A stretch of DNA of 64,000 bases from Cercospora beticola. Lineage: Eukaryota; Ascomycota; Dothideomycetes; Mycosphaerellales; Mycosphaerellaceae. Below the pieces are notes generated by a model that was given only the letters and a program-made list of their open reading frames with translations, did no database searches and was not told the origin of the DNA. The translations under genes and the position numbers were made by a program. Location: the NCBI RefSeq assembly GCF_033473495.1, contig NC_088935.1, forward strand, positions 2,356,001-2,420,000. The letters run 5' to 3'. Shown in pieces: positions 22,101 to 31,946 of the stretch (positions are counted from its first letter, which is position 1; every line of letters starts with the position of its first letter).

Positions 22101-22717
22101 GCAGGCTTGCCGGCTTTTGCTGCTTTCCAGGCCTGGACTCGGGCGAGCTTCTCTGCTTGAGCTTTCTTCTTCTCGGCCTCTTCGGCAGCTCTAGAGGGGG
22201 GTCTCGAGCCATCGCCGTTCGCGGTTCCTGGTCGTGAGGATGTCTGTACACTCAGCGGAGTCCTTAGCACAAAACGTTGAAAGGCACATACCTCGCTGCG
22301 TCCCGGAGAATCGGTTCTCTTGCGCTTCGATTGCCTGTCGTCGTTACCGTGCCTATCGTCGCCTTCGCGCGGACGACGACGTCCATAGTCTCTACTGTCT
22401 CTCACCGGAGATTGTTGTCGTCTCGAATGGTGTCTGTGATCCCTTGACCGCTCGCGGTCCGGAGACTCTCTGCGATAGCTGCGATCATCGCGTGGGCGCC
22501 TCTCGTATCGGTCACTGCCGCGATCTCTCCTATCCCAATCGCGTTCGCGCTCTCGGTCACGCCCGTGGCCATCGTAGCGACGCTGTACACTGGTCAGCGA
22601 GTATCGAAGGGGTCCGGTTCGGGGGTTTCTCACATCTCGACTGCGGTCACGGTAGCGGTCGCGATCGTCACGCCGGTCGCGCGCGTAGTCGCCCCTGCGG
22701 TCTGGTGAGCGGGCCAT
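19166..22717 (-). CDS. prp5: Pre-mRNA-processing DEAD-box RNA helicase Prp5
   Basis: ATP-dependent helicase that promotes U2 snRNP binding to the branch site. Proposed exons 22717-22292 and 22243-19166 (1,167 aa); the 48-nt intron (GTATGT...TACAG) is stop-free and in frame. Order: an RS/RD-rich N-terminus (residues 1-140), the DPLDAFM motif characteristic of Prp5 in an acidic region, then helicase motifs Q (TSIQSQ), I (AKTGSGKT, about residue 561), Ia (APTRELA), Ib (TPGR), II (DEAD, about 673), III (SAT), V (ATSVAARGLD) and VI (HRAGRTGRAG). The C-terminus has a conserved KH-like tail. All motifs are intact. Confidence 0.95.
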   Translation of the reverse strand: MARSPDRRGDYARDRRDDRDRYRDRSRDVRNPRTGPLRYSLTSVQRRYDGHGRDRERERDWDRRDRGSDRYERRPRDDRSYRRESPDRERSRDHRHHSRRQQSPVRDSRDYGRRRPREGDDRHGNDDRQSKRKRTDSPGRSEVCAFQRFVLRTPLSVQTSSRPGTANGDGSRPPSRAAEEAEKKKAQAEKLARVQAWKAAKAGKPAAGDGTPTTADIASPTSSQQPSTPVSASQPKFDPKAIKKQIDKKSKVSNATLGDDAAIPAGTSADSASIAKRAPSKPVVLGAADAKITGFGLNKAANERQPDKLNVSKTGNALDEDEGEQRKFRKLPDLALEATDGSTVPDGADDEHDDDDHDELRSDEEEAEAARLAAQKRAEEAHAEQQDIAMADAKSSEQNGQAAGNEAEAMEVDEDIDPLDAFMNNLDQDIERQPRPRSLGKRSNREPQLFDEDDGPDLDAVGENPEDLLRGGGKRNKKEVAAVDHSKVDYEDFEKNFYRESAEVSEMSAEDVTTLRAELDNITVRGIDQPKPITKWSQCGFGAQILDVIKANKFESPTSIQSQALPAIMSGRDTIGIAKTGSGKTLAFTLPMFRHIKDQRPVANLEGPIGLIMAPTRELAVQIHRECKPYLKALNLRGVCAYGGAPIKDQIAELKRGAEMVVCTPGRLIDLLAANQGRVTNLRRVTYVVLDEADRMFDMGFEPQIQRILGNIRPDRQTVLFSATFPKKMETLARKALTRPIEIVVGGRSVVAAEITQMIEVRPEETKFRRVLELLGNLHEADEDARSLIFVERQETADQIFKELHKKGYTSVSVHGGREQIDRDQAILDFKAGAIPIMVATSVAARGLDVKQLKLVINYDSPNHGEDYVHRAGRTGRAGNTGTAVTFLTPEQEHYAPFLVRCLEDSKQEVPETLKEMAASHKKKVQAGQASKAGSGFGGHGIERLDAARAAERAREKNLYKTGDEPDEEDDGKKDKDKKETEVEKLVAKAAGKVTERDAQAEQSEEKPKSTGDIMRSDLAAHLSNALKVQKTEIPAANTPALNDPVAKAAAAAAAINGRLGTKGATRPGAPIDNRGPDAGAFHSTLEINDFPQKARWAVTNRTNVAKILEATGTSITSKGEYYPPGKEVGPNDAPKLYILVEGDTEIAVQSAMRDLSRHLTEGTIQAQEAEARSGGGGRYKVI

Positions 22718-23218
22718 GATCCGGCCTCAGGAGTCGTCCGGCGTCGTACCCGCACACTCCTTCGTTTCCACAATGTCTTGATGTCCGCCCAGTCCTCCGC
22801 TACCAAAAGCCGCAACCAAATTCTGATTTCTGTTTCTCGCCCAAGTCGCCGCACTGCCGCTGCCGCCGCCGCAGATTCTGTCCAGTCTTACCTTGTAAAG
22901 AAGATGCACACTGAGATCCAGGTGTGCTGAGGGTGAAGCGACAACAACAACGCCCGTGGTCGTGTGTGCCGGGGCCCGACGAGGTGACGATGGAGGTGCT
23001 CGGCTGAGAAGCACACGACACGGCAAGTCGGCGGGCAAGACGCATGGTTGCCAAGATTTGGCGCTAGTCTGTATGGAGCTTTCCGAAGCTTGCTGGCCGC
23101 ATGGCTGGTAAGGTAGCTCGCGCGCGATCAATGCGATACTAGTAAACAGTACAACAACACCGATACCACTACGCAACACCGGCTCTCTCGCCGCCACCGC
23201 CGCCACTACACCGGCGCA
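22718..23218. promoter_or_regulatory. Bidirectional promoter of prp5 and the mitochondrial HMG gene
   Basis: The two start codons face away from each other 501 bp apart, so one region must serve both genes. No specific site identified. Confidence 0.5.
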
Positions 23219-24287
23219 ATGCTCACGCGCGTGGCGTTGCGCTTCTCTGCGCGCTCACGACTGCCAAATGTGCTGCCCCGTTGCAATCGCGCAGTCCCCA
23301 GCCCCCTCGTCCTTCCGATCAGAACATATGCAACGCCTGGCCGGCCCAAGAGCGTTGTTGGCGAGCCGTCACGTCCGGTAAAACGCGCCGTCAAGAAAGC
23401 TGCATCGAAGCCCCGCGATGGTACCTCGGCCGCAGAGAAGAAGGTCGCGGCCAAGAAGCGCAAACCAGCCGCCAAACGAGCAGTGACGCCTGAGGAAGCA
23501 GCGCAGAAGGCCGTACGTGAAGCTGCTCGCAAGGAGAAGGCCACAGAGCGCAAAGCAGCTGTCAAGAAGAGGACAAAGCTCCAGGATCTTAAGGCCACTG
23601 CACTGCCCGATGCTCCCAAGAAGACAGCCTTTCCCTCGGCATACCTAGCGTACTGGGCAGAAGCTGTCAAGGAGAGGAAGGCAAATCAAGGCGTCAAGGA
23701 GCGCGTCAAAGAAGCTGCTACGGAGTGGAAGCAAAAGTCTGCCGCAGACATCGAGGTACAAGGTCCCCCATTTCTACCGCTGCCACCCCTCTGACCATAA
23801 CTTGCAGCACTACAATCACTTGGCACGCACGGCCAATGAAGCCGCAGCAGCAGAGTACAAGCGATGGATCTCATCGCATTCACCAAACGAGATCCGCCTC
23901 GCAAACCTGGCTCGCGCTCAATTGCGTCGCCAATACCCCACGCAAAAGGGGAAATGGGCGGAGCTATCTGACGAGCGTCGTCCAAAGCGTCCAACAACCG
24001 CATATCTGAACTTCGGTATTGATCGACAAAGCAGCGGCGACTTTGCCAACATCAAGGTCACCGAACGTAGCAAGCTCATCAGTCAGGAATGGAAGGCGCT
24101 CAGCCAGAATGAGAAAGATGTACGTCTAAAGTTCCTCTGCTCATTCATATCGTGTGCTGACGTTTTACAGAAATATCAGCGTTTGTTCGAGCAAGACAGG
24201 CAACGTTACGAGGAAGAACAAATCCAGGTGTATGGCCAAGCCACACCACGACGCAGCAAACCCGCCGTAGCTGCAGCTGCCGCTTGA
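23219..24287 (+). CDS. Mitochondrial HMG-box DNA-binding protein
   Basis: Three exons: 23219-23755, 23808-24119, 24171-24287; 321 aa. All introns are short with CTGAC branch sites and are phase 0. The first 40 residues are Arg-rich and end RTYATP, a mitochondrial targeting signal with likely cleavage there. A Lys/Ala-rich histone H1-like linker covers residues 50-125. Two HMG-like boxes follow: a divergent one (AFPSAYLAYWAEAVKE...EYKRW) and a second with RPKRPTTAYLNFGIDRQ and a W near the end of helix 2. This fits fungal mtHMG/Abf2-type proteins that compact mitochondrial DNA. The nuclear HMG option is less likely given the presequence. Confidence 0.82.
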
Positions 24288-24912
24288 GTCTACTTACGCC
24301 AATCCCGATTTGTAAATGTTCGCGACAGTTCGCAATAAGTTCACGACCTTGATTACGCGTGTGGGGGAATCTATATCTGTTTGTCGATGCTGCTCGACAC
24401 CGCGAGGTGTCCTTGTAATGATGATCGATTTCCATTTGTCGTTTGCCGCTGGAGGAGTGAGCGACGAGGAGACATACTCGGGCTGTATGTTGTTGGAGCC
24501 TTTGCGTGCCATGCTTGACACAGTGAAAAGGTGTGGCAGGTCGCGCCTGTACCGCGTGTACCATAGCGGCAGAATCTCTCGTGTAACAGTAAATAGCAGC
24601 AACCACATGACCATTCTCCTCAGAAGCACATGCTCTCCTTCAGCAGGTCCGAACTCAGTGCACAGGGACACAGTATCGAAAAGTGGCGCTTCAAGGAAAC
24701 TGTCGCATCGAGCATATTCAAAACCACACCAAGCATCATCCATTGTTACAGCTGGGGTATATCGTACAATAAGCTCTCGAAGCTGCTGAGCACTCAAAAC
24801 TGTTGGTATCTCTGGACAACACAGCACGCCCGCCATGCTGAAGCTAGCGCCCAATTTCCTGTCCACAAAAAGTCTGCCAAGTAGGTACAAGAAATGAAAT
24901 AGTCCTCGCGTC
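24288..24912. other. Intergenic, convergent 3' ends
   Basis: Between the mitochondrial HMG gene and the first Zn2Cys6 gene. It contains a 181-codon minus-strand open frame (24836-24294) that I do not accept as a gene; see findings. Confidence 0.4.
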
Positions 24913-26855
24913 TTATTGCTTCTGCAGTATCCAAGAGCGGATGGCCATGGAGCAAATCCTCTGGATGACCTGTGTGGTGCCTCTTTGGTCTTCTGTTTCC
25001 ACGAACTGTTGAGCGACCCGCAGCTTGCCAACCGGGTCGTTGGGGTCGTTACTCGACGGCACGAGGTGCCGCTGTGGATGCCATTCAGGTATGCGCCCTC
25101 CCAGGTGCCGCGCTACCGCTAATGAGTACAGAACATCGCGGTTCTCTAGCATGTGGAGAAGATTGCGCATGGTGCCGAGGGCATCATCGATTTCCCTCTG
25201 CACATTCGTAGTGTCGTCTCGGATGGCCACGAATCTAGCAAGCTGATGCCAAAAGGATCGCTCGTTGAACTTCTGATTGACCACTGCACTGTCGCTTCCG
25301 GGTGGCATTGGAGGTTGCTGCTGTGGAGGAGGCGTCACGCGGCTTGGATCCAGATACTGTCCTGTGAGAAGGTTTTCCACGATATCCAGCCGAGGAAGCA
25401 GCTCTTGCACAGCTAAGTCATTCGCGGCGCCATTGGTCATACGGTGGTAGGCGCGAGGCATGCTGGCTAGCAGCCACACCAAGCGCGCTTCTAGTGACTG
25501 CGTCTGTCTGGCGTTCGCATCTTCTCGCGTTTTGAATTGCTCGACGCACTGCGAAACGAAGTCCTGGAGAACGGCATCGCGCTGGAGATGCAACGGGCCC
25601 TGCTGCGAGTACCAGGTTGTTTCAAACAGGCGGTCAAGTCCTGCGGCATAGTGGTACTTGAAGAACGTCTCTGTTTCCTGTTGACTGGCCGGAGACGAGG
25701 GAGGAGGCGCCTCGCGCAGGTTGCATTTTGGCGGGATGTCGTTGAGTGAACAGAGCTCTTCTACGGGTACCACACGCACTGCGATGGGACCAGTCAGACA
25801 TGGCGGGATGGTGAGGGAACCGGTCAGTGCTTACCTCGCCGCGTCGGCTGTAACGAGCTGGGGTAGTTGTTGTTGTGATGTGGTGCCATGTGCGGGACGT
25901 GTTCGCCACCGGCCAGTGCTGGGTCGAGGGGCGCGGCGTGGTTGTAGTGAGATTCAAAATGGGGCTGTTCGCCGTGAGGCATGCCGGCAGCGGGGATGAA
26001 GTTGCCTCCAGCGCCTGGGAAGGCTGGTGGCGCGCCGTACTGGTTCGACGACACGTGGGAGCCGGAGGCGGAAGCAGACGTAGGTGGTGTGTTGTGCACG
26101 CTGGGCGCGGGCTGAATGTTGGCCGGGCTGGGCTGCTGCTTGAAAATGGGGTCGTAGCCCAGACACTCGCGCTTTGATTTTTGGCAGTTGCGACACGTCG
26201 GCAGGCCCTCGTCACACTATCTCACGGTCAGTATATAATAGGTTTCAGACGGAGGCTGGCGGTCGTGTGTTTGAACAAGGTGTCGCTTGTTTTTTAGGCC
26301 CTCGCTTATGGGCGCAGCCCGCTGCAGAACGCGACCTCGCACCTCGCACAGCACCACGACACGCTCGGGGGCGCGCATCGCACTCACCTTTATGCGCCGC
26401 TTGCGACAGGTCAGGCAGCCGGTCTTGGTGCGTCGCTTGATCTCCTTCTTGTGTCGGCCGCCCGACATCTGGCGCGCGTCGAGCTGGGGCTGCGGGGGCA
26501 GAGGGTAGCGCATCACTCCGTTCTGGCCGTTCGGCGCGACATTGGAGGGCATGGGCGCGGGCGGCGGGTACTGCTGGTGGTGGTATTGCGGCGGCGGGTA
26601 AGGCGGCGCGTGCTGCTGGTGCGGCGGCAGCGGCGGCGCAGTGCCATTGCTCATGGTCGCGGGCGGCGGAGCATAGGAGGGAGGGTGCGACTGCATGCCG
26701 GGCTGCGCGAGGTATGATGATTGCAGCGGAGGCAGGTTCAGCGTGGCTTCTGAAGGGTGTGGCTCCAAGCTCGGCTGTGGCGGCGGCTGGAGGGCATGGT
26801 GCTGCTGCTGCTGCTGCTGGTGATGCTGCTGCTGCGCGTGGTGGTGTTGCTGCAT
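24913..26855 (-). CDS. Zn2Cys6 transcription factor, polyQ/His-rich N-terminus
   Basis: Three exons: 26855-26388, 26216-25835, 25778-24913; 571 aa. The start ATG opens directly into a Gln/His-rich run (residues 2-25), then Pro-rich sequence. The zinc cluster TGCLTCRKRRIK|CDEGLPTCRNC...EC has the C-x2-C-x6-C-x6-C-x2-C-x6-C spacing, with intron 1 (GTGAGT...ATAG, 171 nt) falling immediately before the third Cys. Intron 2 (GTAAGC...GCAG, 56 nt) joins ...PTRR to VRVVPVEEL. The C-terminal half is helical and contains no classical fungal_trans motif I can point to; it ends IQRICSMAIRSWILQKQ. A nuclear DNA-binding regulator; target unknown. Next to another Zn2Cys6 gene on the same strand. Confidence 0.85.
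26800..26845 (-). repeat. CAG/CAT simple-sequence run encoding Gln/His
   Basis: Trinucleotide-rich tract reading GCTGCTGCTGCTGCTGCTGG on the plus strand, coding for the poly-Gln/His run of the first Zn2Cys6 factor. Likely length-variable between strains (inference). Confidence 0.8.
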
Positions 26856-28021
26856 GCTGGCCGTCGCGCTGCTCGCAGCGAGGCAGAGGCAGAGGAGGGC
26901 GAGGCAAGGCAAGGCAAGGCAGGCAGTCTGTTGTTTGCAGAGTGAAGACGGCCGGCTCGTCTGTCCTGCAGCATATACAACTTCGCGTCACACTTCCTCC
27001 CATAGCGCGATGGGTTCAGCACTACTGTCCGAGGCGTCGAGCGGGCAAATCACACGCGCCCAGGCTAAAGTGCCCACCGCTAACGCGCTGCCCGAGCCGA
27101 CTGCTGAGTCGGGCGATGTTGTGCAGCGCGCTGCCGTCGCCGTCCACATCCTCCGCTGTTGCTGCTGCTGTCCGTCGGCGGCGAGTGGGAGGGCGCGTGT
27201 GCGTGTGCGGCCGTCTATCGCGCCCTCACCTTGCCCGCCCACCATCACCGCGCCGCCGCTGCTGCTACCACCGGCCGTGTGACGTCGGCGCGGGCACACG
27301 CTGCGCTGCTTCTCCATCGACAGCCGCACTTCGCTTCGCTCTCTGCTCGGCTCGAGTTCTCGAACCAGCACGCGGTGGAGCCATGACCTGTTAGCGCCGT
27401 CGCGGGCCTGCTGCCTCGAGGCTCGAGCACGACTTATCCTTGTCCACCACGCCGCCGGTCCTGGTCTTCGCTTATCTTCCTGCATGGGTGTGGACGGCGC
27501 ACCGCGCACGATTGCCTCTCCCTGCGACCTTCCAAGCCCTCCATGCTCCGGCACGCGGAATTCGGCAGCCTGCACACGGCTGATTTGAAAGCCTAGACGC
27601 TGCCACATGAACAATGCCTGCCTGCACTGCTGCTCTGCAATATATCGGCCTTCCCCTCCTCCAGCAAGTGGAGGATAATCCCGACGCGAGCCAACCGCTG
27701 CGTGTCCAAAGGTCACTGCAAGCGAATTCCTCCTCGGTGCAAAGAAGTGGCGACCTGCATTCACATCATCTCATCGGACGGCTTAAGCGTGATTGGAGCG
27801 GCTCATCTATCTCTCGCCCTTCATCCTTACGAAGACGGCAAAATCACGCGTGCAACTCCTGGCGTAAACATTGCCAAATGTAAGCGCGATACGCCTCATA
27901 CTGCTCAGTCGAGAGGAGTGAAAATGGGTATCTATTTGGCACATCGAGGCTACAACCTCCAGACGCACCAGCCAGTTGGCCAAGTGCCAGCTATACCTCA
28001 AGTCCGCTGTGATGCTGATCA
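26856..28021. other. Intergenic and leader of the first Zn2Cys6 gene
   Basis: About 1.17 kb between two minus-strand regulators, probably holding a long promoter/leader. It has purine-rich GAGGC/AAGGC short repeats near 26890-26930 and a GCTGCTGCTG run near 27157-27170. Long open frames here are compositional and not supported as genes. Confidence 0.5.
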
Positions 28022-31006
28022 TTAACCTCGTCTCGCTGTTGTCTCCATCATCGACGGAGGATTGGCCATTCCCGTCTCCCAGCCGTTGTTGGCCAACGAC
28101 TCCAACATGACCGTCCAATCCGAATCAGTCATTCCGTTCATTATGTCATTGATACCATCGGTTGTCATACCAGTGCCCATGCCTCCTGGTGTCATGCCCG
28201 TATTCACATTGTCTGTCCAGTTTTGCGCGAAACCACCTGACTGTTGAGCCGTATACGTCGAACCTGCTAGTGTGCTCAAATCAAAGTCCGCTAAAGACGC
28301 AGGCATTTGAGCTGAATCCGTGTGCATCCCATTGTTGTGCATCGATTGGTGCTGCGGTGAATATGAAGTCGATGATGTTCCGTTGTGATGGGAGTGCGTG
28401 CTCGAGCCCGGCGTCCTCTGATCACCGCTGGCATCGGGACTCGTGTCCATCTCCACGACGAGACCGTGATTCGGACTTGGATACATGGTGGAGCCACTTA
28501 TCGAGCCAGGTGTACTTCGTTGCCGATTCGGGAGTTCAAAGTGTTGCGCGTTGGACCCATTGACAAATCTACCATTCCCGCCATTGTTCATGTCGCTGAC
28601 CTCTGGAGAGTGCGACTGCTGGGACATGACTGGAGTTTGATACACCGCGAGGCCATGGTCACCAAACGTCGGACGAGCAGTCGAGTTGGGCGGCAATCCC
28701 ATTTGAGCGCAGCTAGGTGATCGATATGGCGCGTCGTTTTTCAATGGAACTTGTGCTCGAAGTTGTCTGAGGTCCTGAAGCCTAGCACCTTCCAAGTCGA
28801 TGTCCAATTGAACCAAGAAAGATTCCGTGAGCGGGTTCTTTCGTTTTATGGCGTGCATGGCCGACAGCAGGAACTGCAGACTCGCTCTGACCTGTGCGTC
28901 ATTTGATCGAGCTTTTAGATACTGTACAAAAACGCGAGCCGCCACGTAAAGGCAGAATGGCACGAAAGCGTTCGTCTGCGCCAGTGTCAGTAGGATGTTC
29001 AGCAATGCACGTAAAAGAACGGCAACGCACAGCAGCGAGATCGAGATGTGAGATCTGTCGCATTATGTTGGCGATTTCAGCGGCCGCAGTCACACATCGA
29101 ACTTTGCACTCGGCCGCAATCCGTGGAGGCATCCGATTCTTCTCAGCTTTGAAGATAGCTGCTTGGTGCCTGCATTCACATCAAGTCAGCAGGCATCTCG
29201 AGCATGTATTCACGACTGAATGACATGTGAAAAGATCTCAAAGGCGGCATTATAAACCTCCAATGATGCGGGTGGGCTCTCGACCAACGGATTTACGTAC
29301 AAGCAGATGGTTGAGGTGTGTATGTTCATGTTCTGGGAGTGTTTTCGTCAGCAGCGTCCAGGCATTTACGAGAATGGTCGTTGCGGGCATACCACGAAGA
29401 CTGTGTTGGCGTTATTGAGACCTGCAGGTAAGCGCAAGGAATCCGGCAGGCTCAGAGCTATGTTTAGTAGCATATTTTCAATGCTTCTGTGTCGTTTCCA
29501 AAAGTTGCCGTCGAGATCACCTTCGCGATCATCCGCATCGGGCCGGTGCAAATGAGTCAAGTTCTTGCCGAACAGACATGCCATAACGACTACTCCTGCA
29601 AAGGGAGTCAGAGTCGAGGTCGCATGGGGCTCCAGGGCTTCAGGAAGTGAAGTTGTCCTCGCCGGTCTGCTCAAATCGTACGCGTCCTCGTCTGCCGGCA
29701 GGTTGGTCAAAATGTCGCGTTCTTCGATCGCCATGGGCCAGCCGGTCCCTATTGAGCTATAACGGTCAATGCAAAAGCACATCCAGAACGTCCTACGCCT
29801 CTCTTCTCTCTCGGTCCAATCTTTGGGCGGTGACAAGCACTGTTTCACATCCAGGCCATTTCCGTCCTGTACATATCAGAAGCGTGATCAGTAACATGTG
29901 TAGATGCCAGGTGCATATCCATCGTTATTACTCACCATTCTGTGAAGTCCCATCATGAGAGCCATACGGGAAGCACGGCCAGAAGACATCCATGCTCTGG
30001 GGAAATACATAAGTTTGAACTCGTGAGTAGCCAACAAGGCCCAGGCCTGACAATGTGCGACAGTGATCAAGCTCTCGCCATGGCCTTTCATTTCGTCTTG
30101 CTGAATATACTTTCGTGCTCGTTGGTAAAAGTGCTCTTGCAGAGCTTCGTATTTGTCCGTGACTGCAGCGGCACTCGCCCACATTGCATATCGTAAGCAT
30201 ATGGGCGGTCTCATGTGCGGCGCGAGGTTCATGGCGGCATAGTATCGTGGTCGGTGTATCATGGGCAAGGACGGATGCACTTTCTCGAAGTACACTTGGT
30301 TCAACTCGTCAATCACATCTTGGGTGGGCAGCGGCTCTTCCAGACCCAGTCCGATCATCTCCCAAGGGAATTGGTCTTCAAAAGAAGCATTTTGATCATC
30401 TACTGTAGCTGCACCCAGCATTGGGTTGTCTTGTTGCGTCTGAGAAGGCATGTCGCGTTGCGCCATCGTGCGTCCAGCCTGTGCCGCGTAATTGGTTCCT
30501 AAGCCAGTACGATCGTAGTCTGGAAGCGTGCTCTTTCGTCCGTTTGGCGCAGCCACGGGCGGCTCATCCTGTGTCTTCAAAAGTGTCTCTACCTGCGCCA
30601 ACCTCGCCTCTAGGGCTTTCACATAGCCCCTTTTGGGTCCGGACTTCTTTCGCACCTCGTCGTAGGAGCAATCATGCTGCAATCGGGCACAGGTGCCGCA
30701 GGAGGGTTTGGTGCCATCGCATTTCAACTTGCGCCTGCCGATCAAGTCAACCACGGCCGTGGGGATAGAGCAGCCAGCGGACACGCTGGGAAGAGGTCTG
30801 AGCCGACTCGCTGCCACTTACTTCCTACACAGCACGCATGCTATGCGCTTCGGCTTCGGTACCTGGCCGTTGTCGCCTTGTCCTTCTTGCGAACCACGTC
30901 GCTCGGCCGGTCGCTCGGCTGCATCGTAGGAGGGGGCGTTCGCGTGTTGCTGAGATAGGTCGTTGAAGAAGCTGTCGTCCTGCGCTGCGCCTTGTCGCTC
31001 CGCCAT
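28022..31006 (-). CDS. Zn2Cys6 transcription factor with fungal-specific transcription factor domain
   Basis: Six exons: 31006-30822, 30734-29936, 29866-29393, 29332-29214, 29169-29031, 28975-28022; 889 aa, all junctions GT...AG and in phase (the shortest intron is 44 nt). The zinc cluster ACVLCRKRKLKCDGTKPSC begins near residue 56 and is split by intron 1; a basic linker (KKSGPKRGYVKALEARLAQVETLL) provides the dimerisation coiled coil. The fungal_trans domain follows: VHPSLPMIHRPRYY, CQAWALLATHEFK and RTFWMCFCIDRYSS. The C-terminus is Ser/Gly/Asn-rich, likely an activation region. The cluster and linker resemble sugar-response regulators such as COL-26/BglR, but I am not sure enough to assign the name. 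Confidence 0.9.
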
Positions 31007-31946
31007 CCTTAGCTTTGTAGCCGCAGCGAGTGGGTTAGATGGGGTCGCGAAGGATCCTATGATGGCGCATGGGCAACGACTGGCCTGATGACTATTAGAA
31101 GGGTGATGTCAACGAATCAAGGTGAGACATGCAGTTGCGTGAAGACGTCGGGAATCCGGAGCACACAGTAACCAAGGCCAGCGCTGGTGAGAGTGATGAT
31201 GGAGTCGACATGGATCCCTCCAGAGAGCGCACGAGAGCCCGACGTTGTTGGCGCATCGTGCTGATCTACGACGCGTGCGGCTGAGGATGCCTGGAATCTG
31301 GTCGAATCCAATGAAGAGCTCGGAGCAGCGCTGACAGGGCCTTCCGGCAGGGCGATCCGTCTGCGAAACACCCTTTTGCGACGGCACATGGCGAGACACG
31401 TAGTACAACACGATTGACTGGCTATGCTCATGCTACCGTACCGCTTTAACCAGTTCCTTTCCTATCGTGAGAACAGCACAGCGCGATTGATGAGAGCGCC
31501 ACCCATCTACGCGTCCATGCCACAAAACTCCATGCCATAAAACAATTCATCGAACATTAAACAACGCCGAATCCAAAACTCCATGCTCGATACCATCAGT
31601 GCGACGACCCCTGTCGGCACACCGATACGAATGGGAAGCAGAACTTTAGCTGTTGCGGGAATGCTGTACCCGCCATCATGAACGCCGTACACGATCCAAA
31701 TCTCAGAAGAACCTGATGAGTTCTAGCGATGCATTGACACATGCACCAATGCCCTTCCGGCATGGACTGATCCGTGGGAGGGGGTCGTAAGCTTCACGAC
31801 CGCACTGCTGCACGGGTGCAGAGATACGCTCATGACCGAGACGTCTTGCTGTCGAGGTATGTTGGTGCCCACTTCTTGGCCCATTGGCGAAGGACAATCG
31901 ACGCTGTGCACAAATTAGTTCAAGCACGCACAGCACAGTACACTCT
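31007..31946. other. Intergenic
   Basis: Promoter of the second Zn2Cys6 gene and 3' region of the cyclin gene. Short open frames on both strands carry no recognisable protein. Nothing else seen. Confidence 0.5.

Noticed and set aside
26217..27003. Alternative longer N-terminus for the first Zn2Cys6 factor, starting before the polyQ run
   Set aside because: The upstream codons lack an ATG and encode a repetitive Leu/Cys/Ala stretch from short GC-rich repeats; the ATG at 26855 opens directly into the Gln/His run.
26988..27764. Minus-strand open frame of 258 codons upstream of the first Zn2Cys6 gene
   Set aside because: Compositional frame in GC-rich leader DNA; no domain, and several equally long frames overlap it on both strands.
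31507..31692. Minus-strand frame of 61 codons with a hydrophobic middle (VLLPIRIGVPTGVVALMVSS)
   Set aside because: Too short, no start context or homology, and no neighbouring exon could be joined convincingly.
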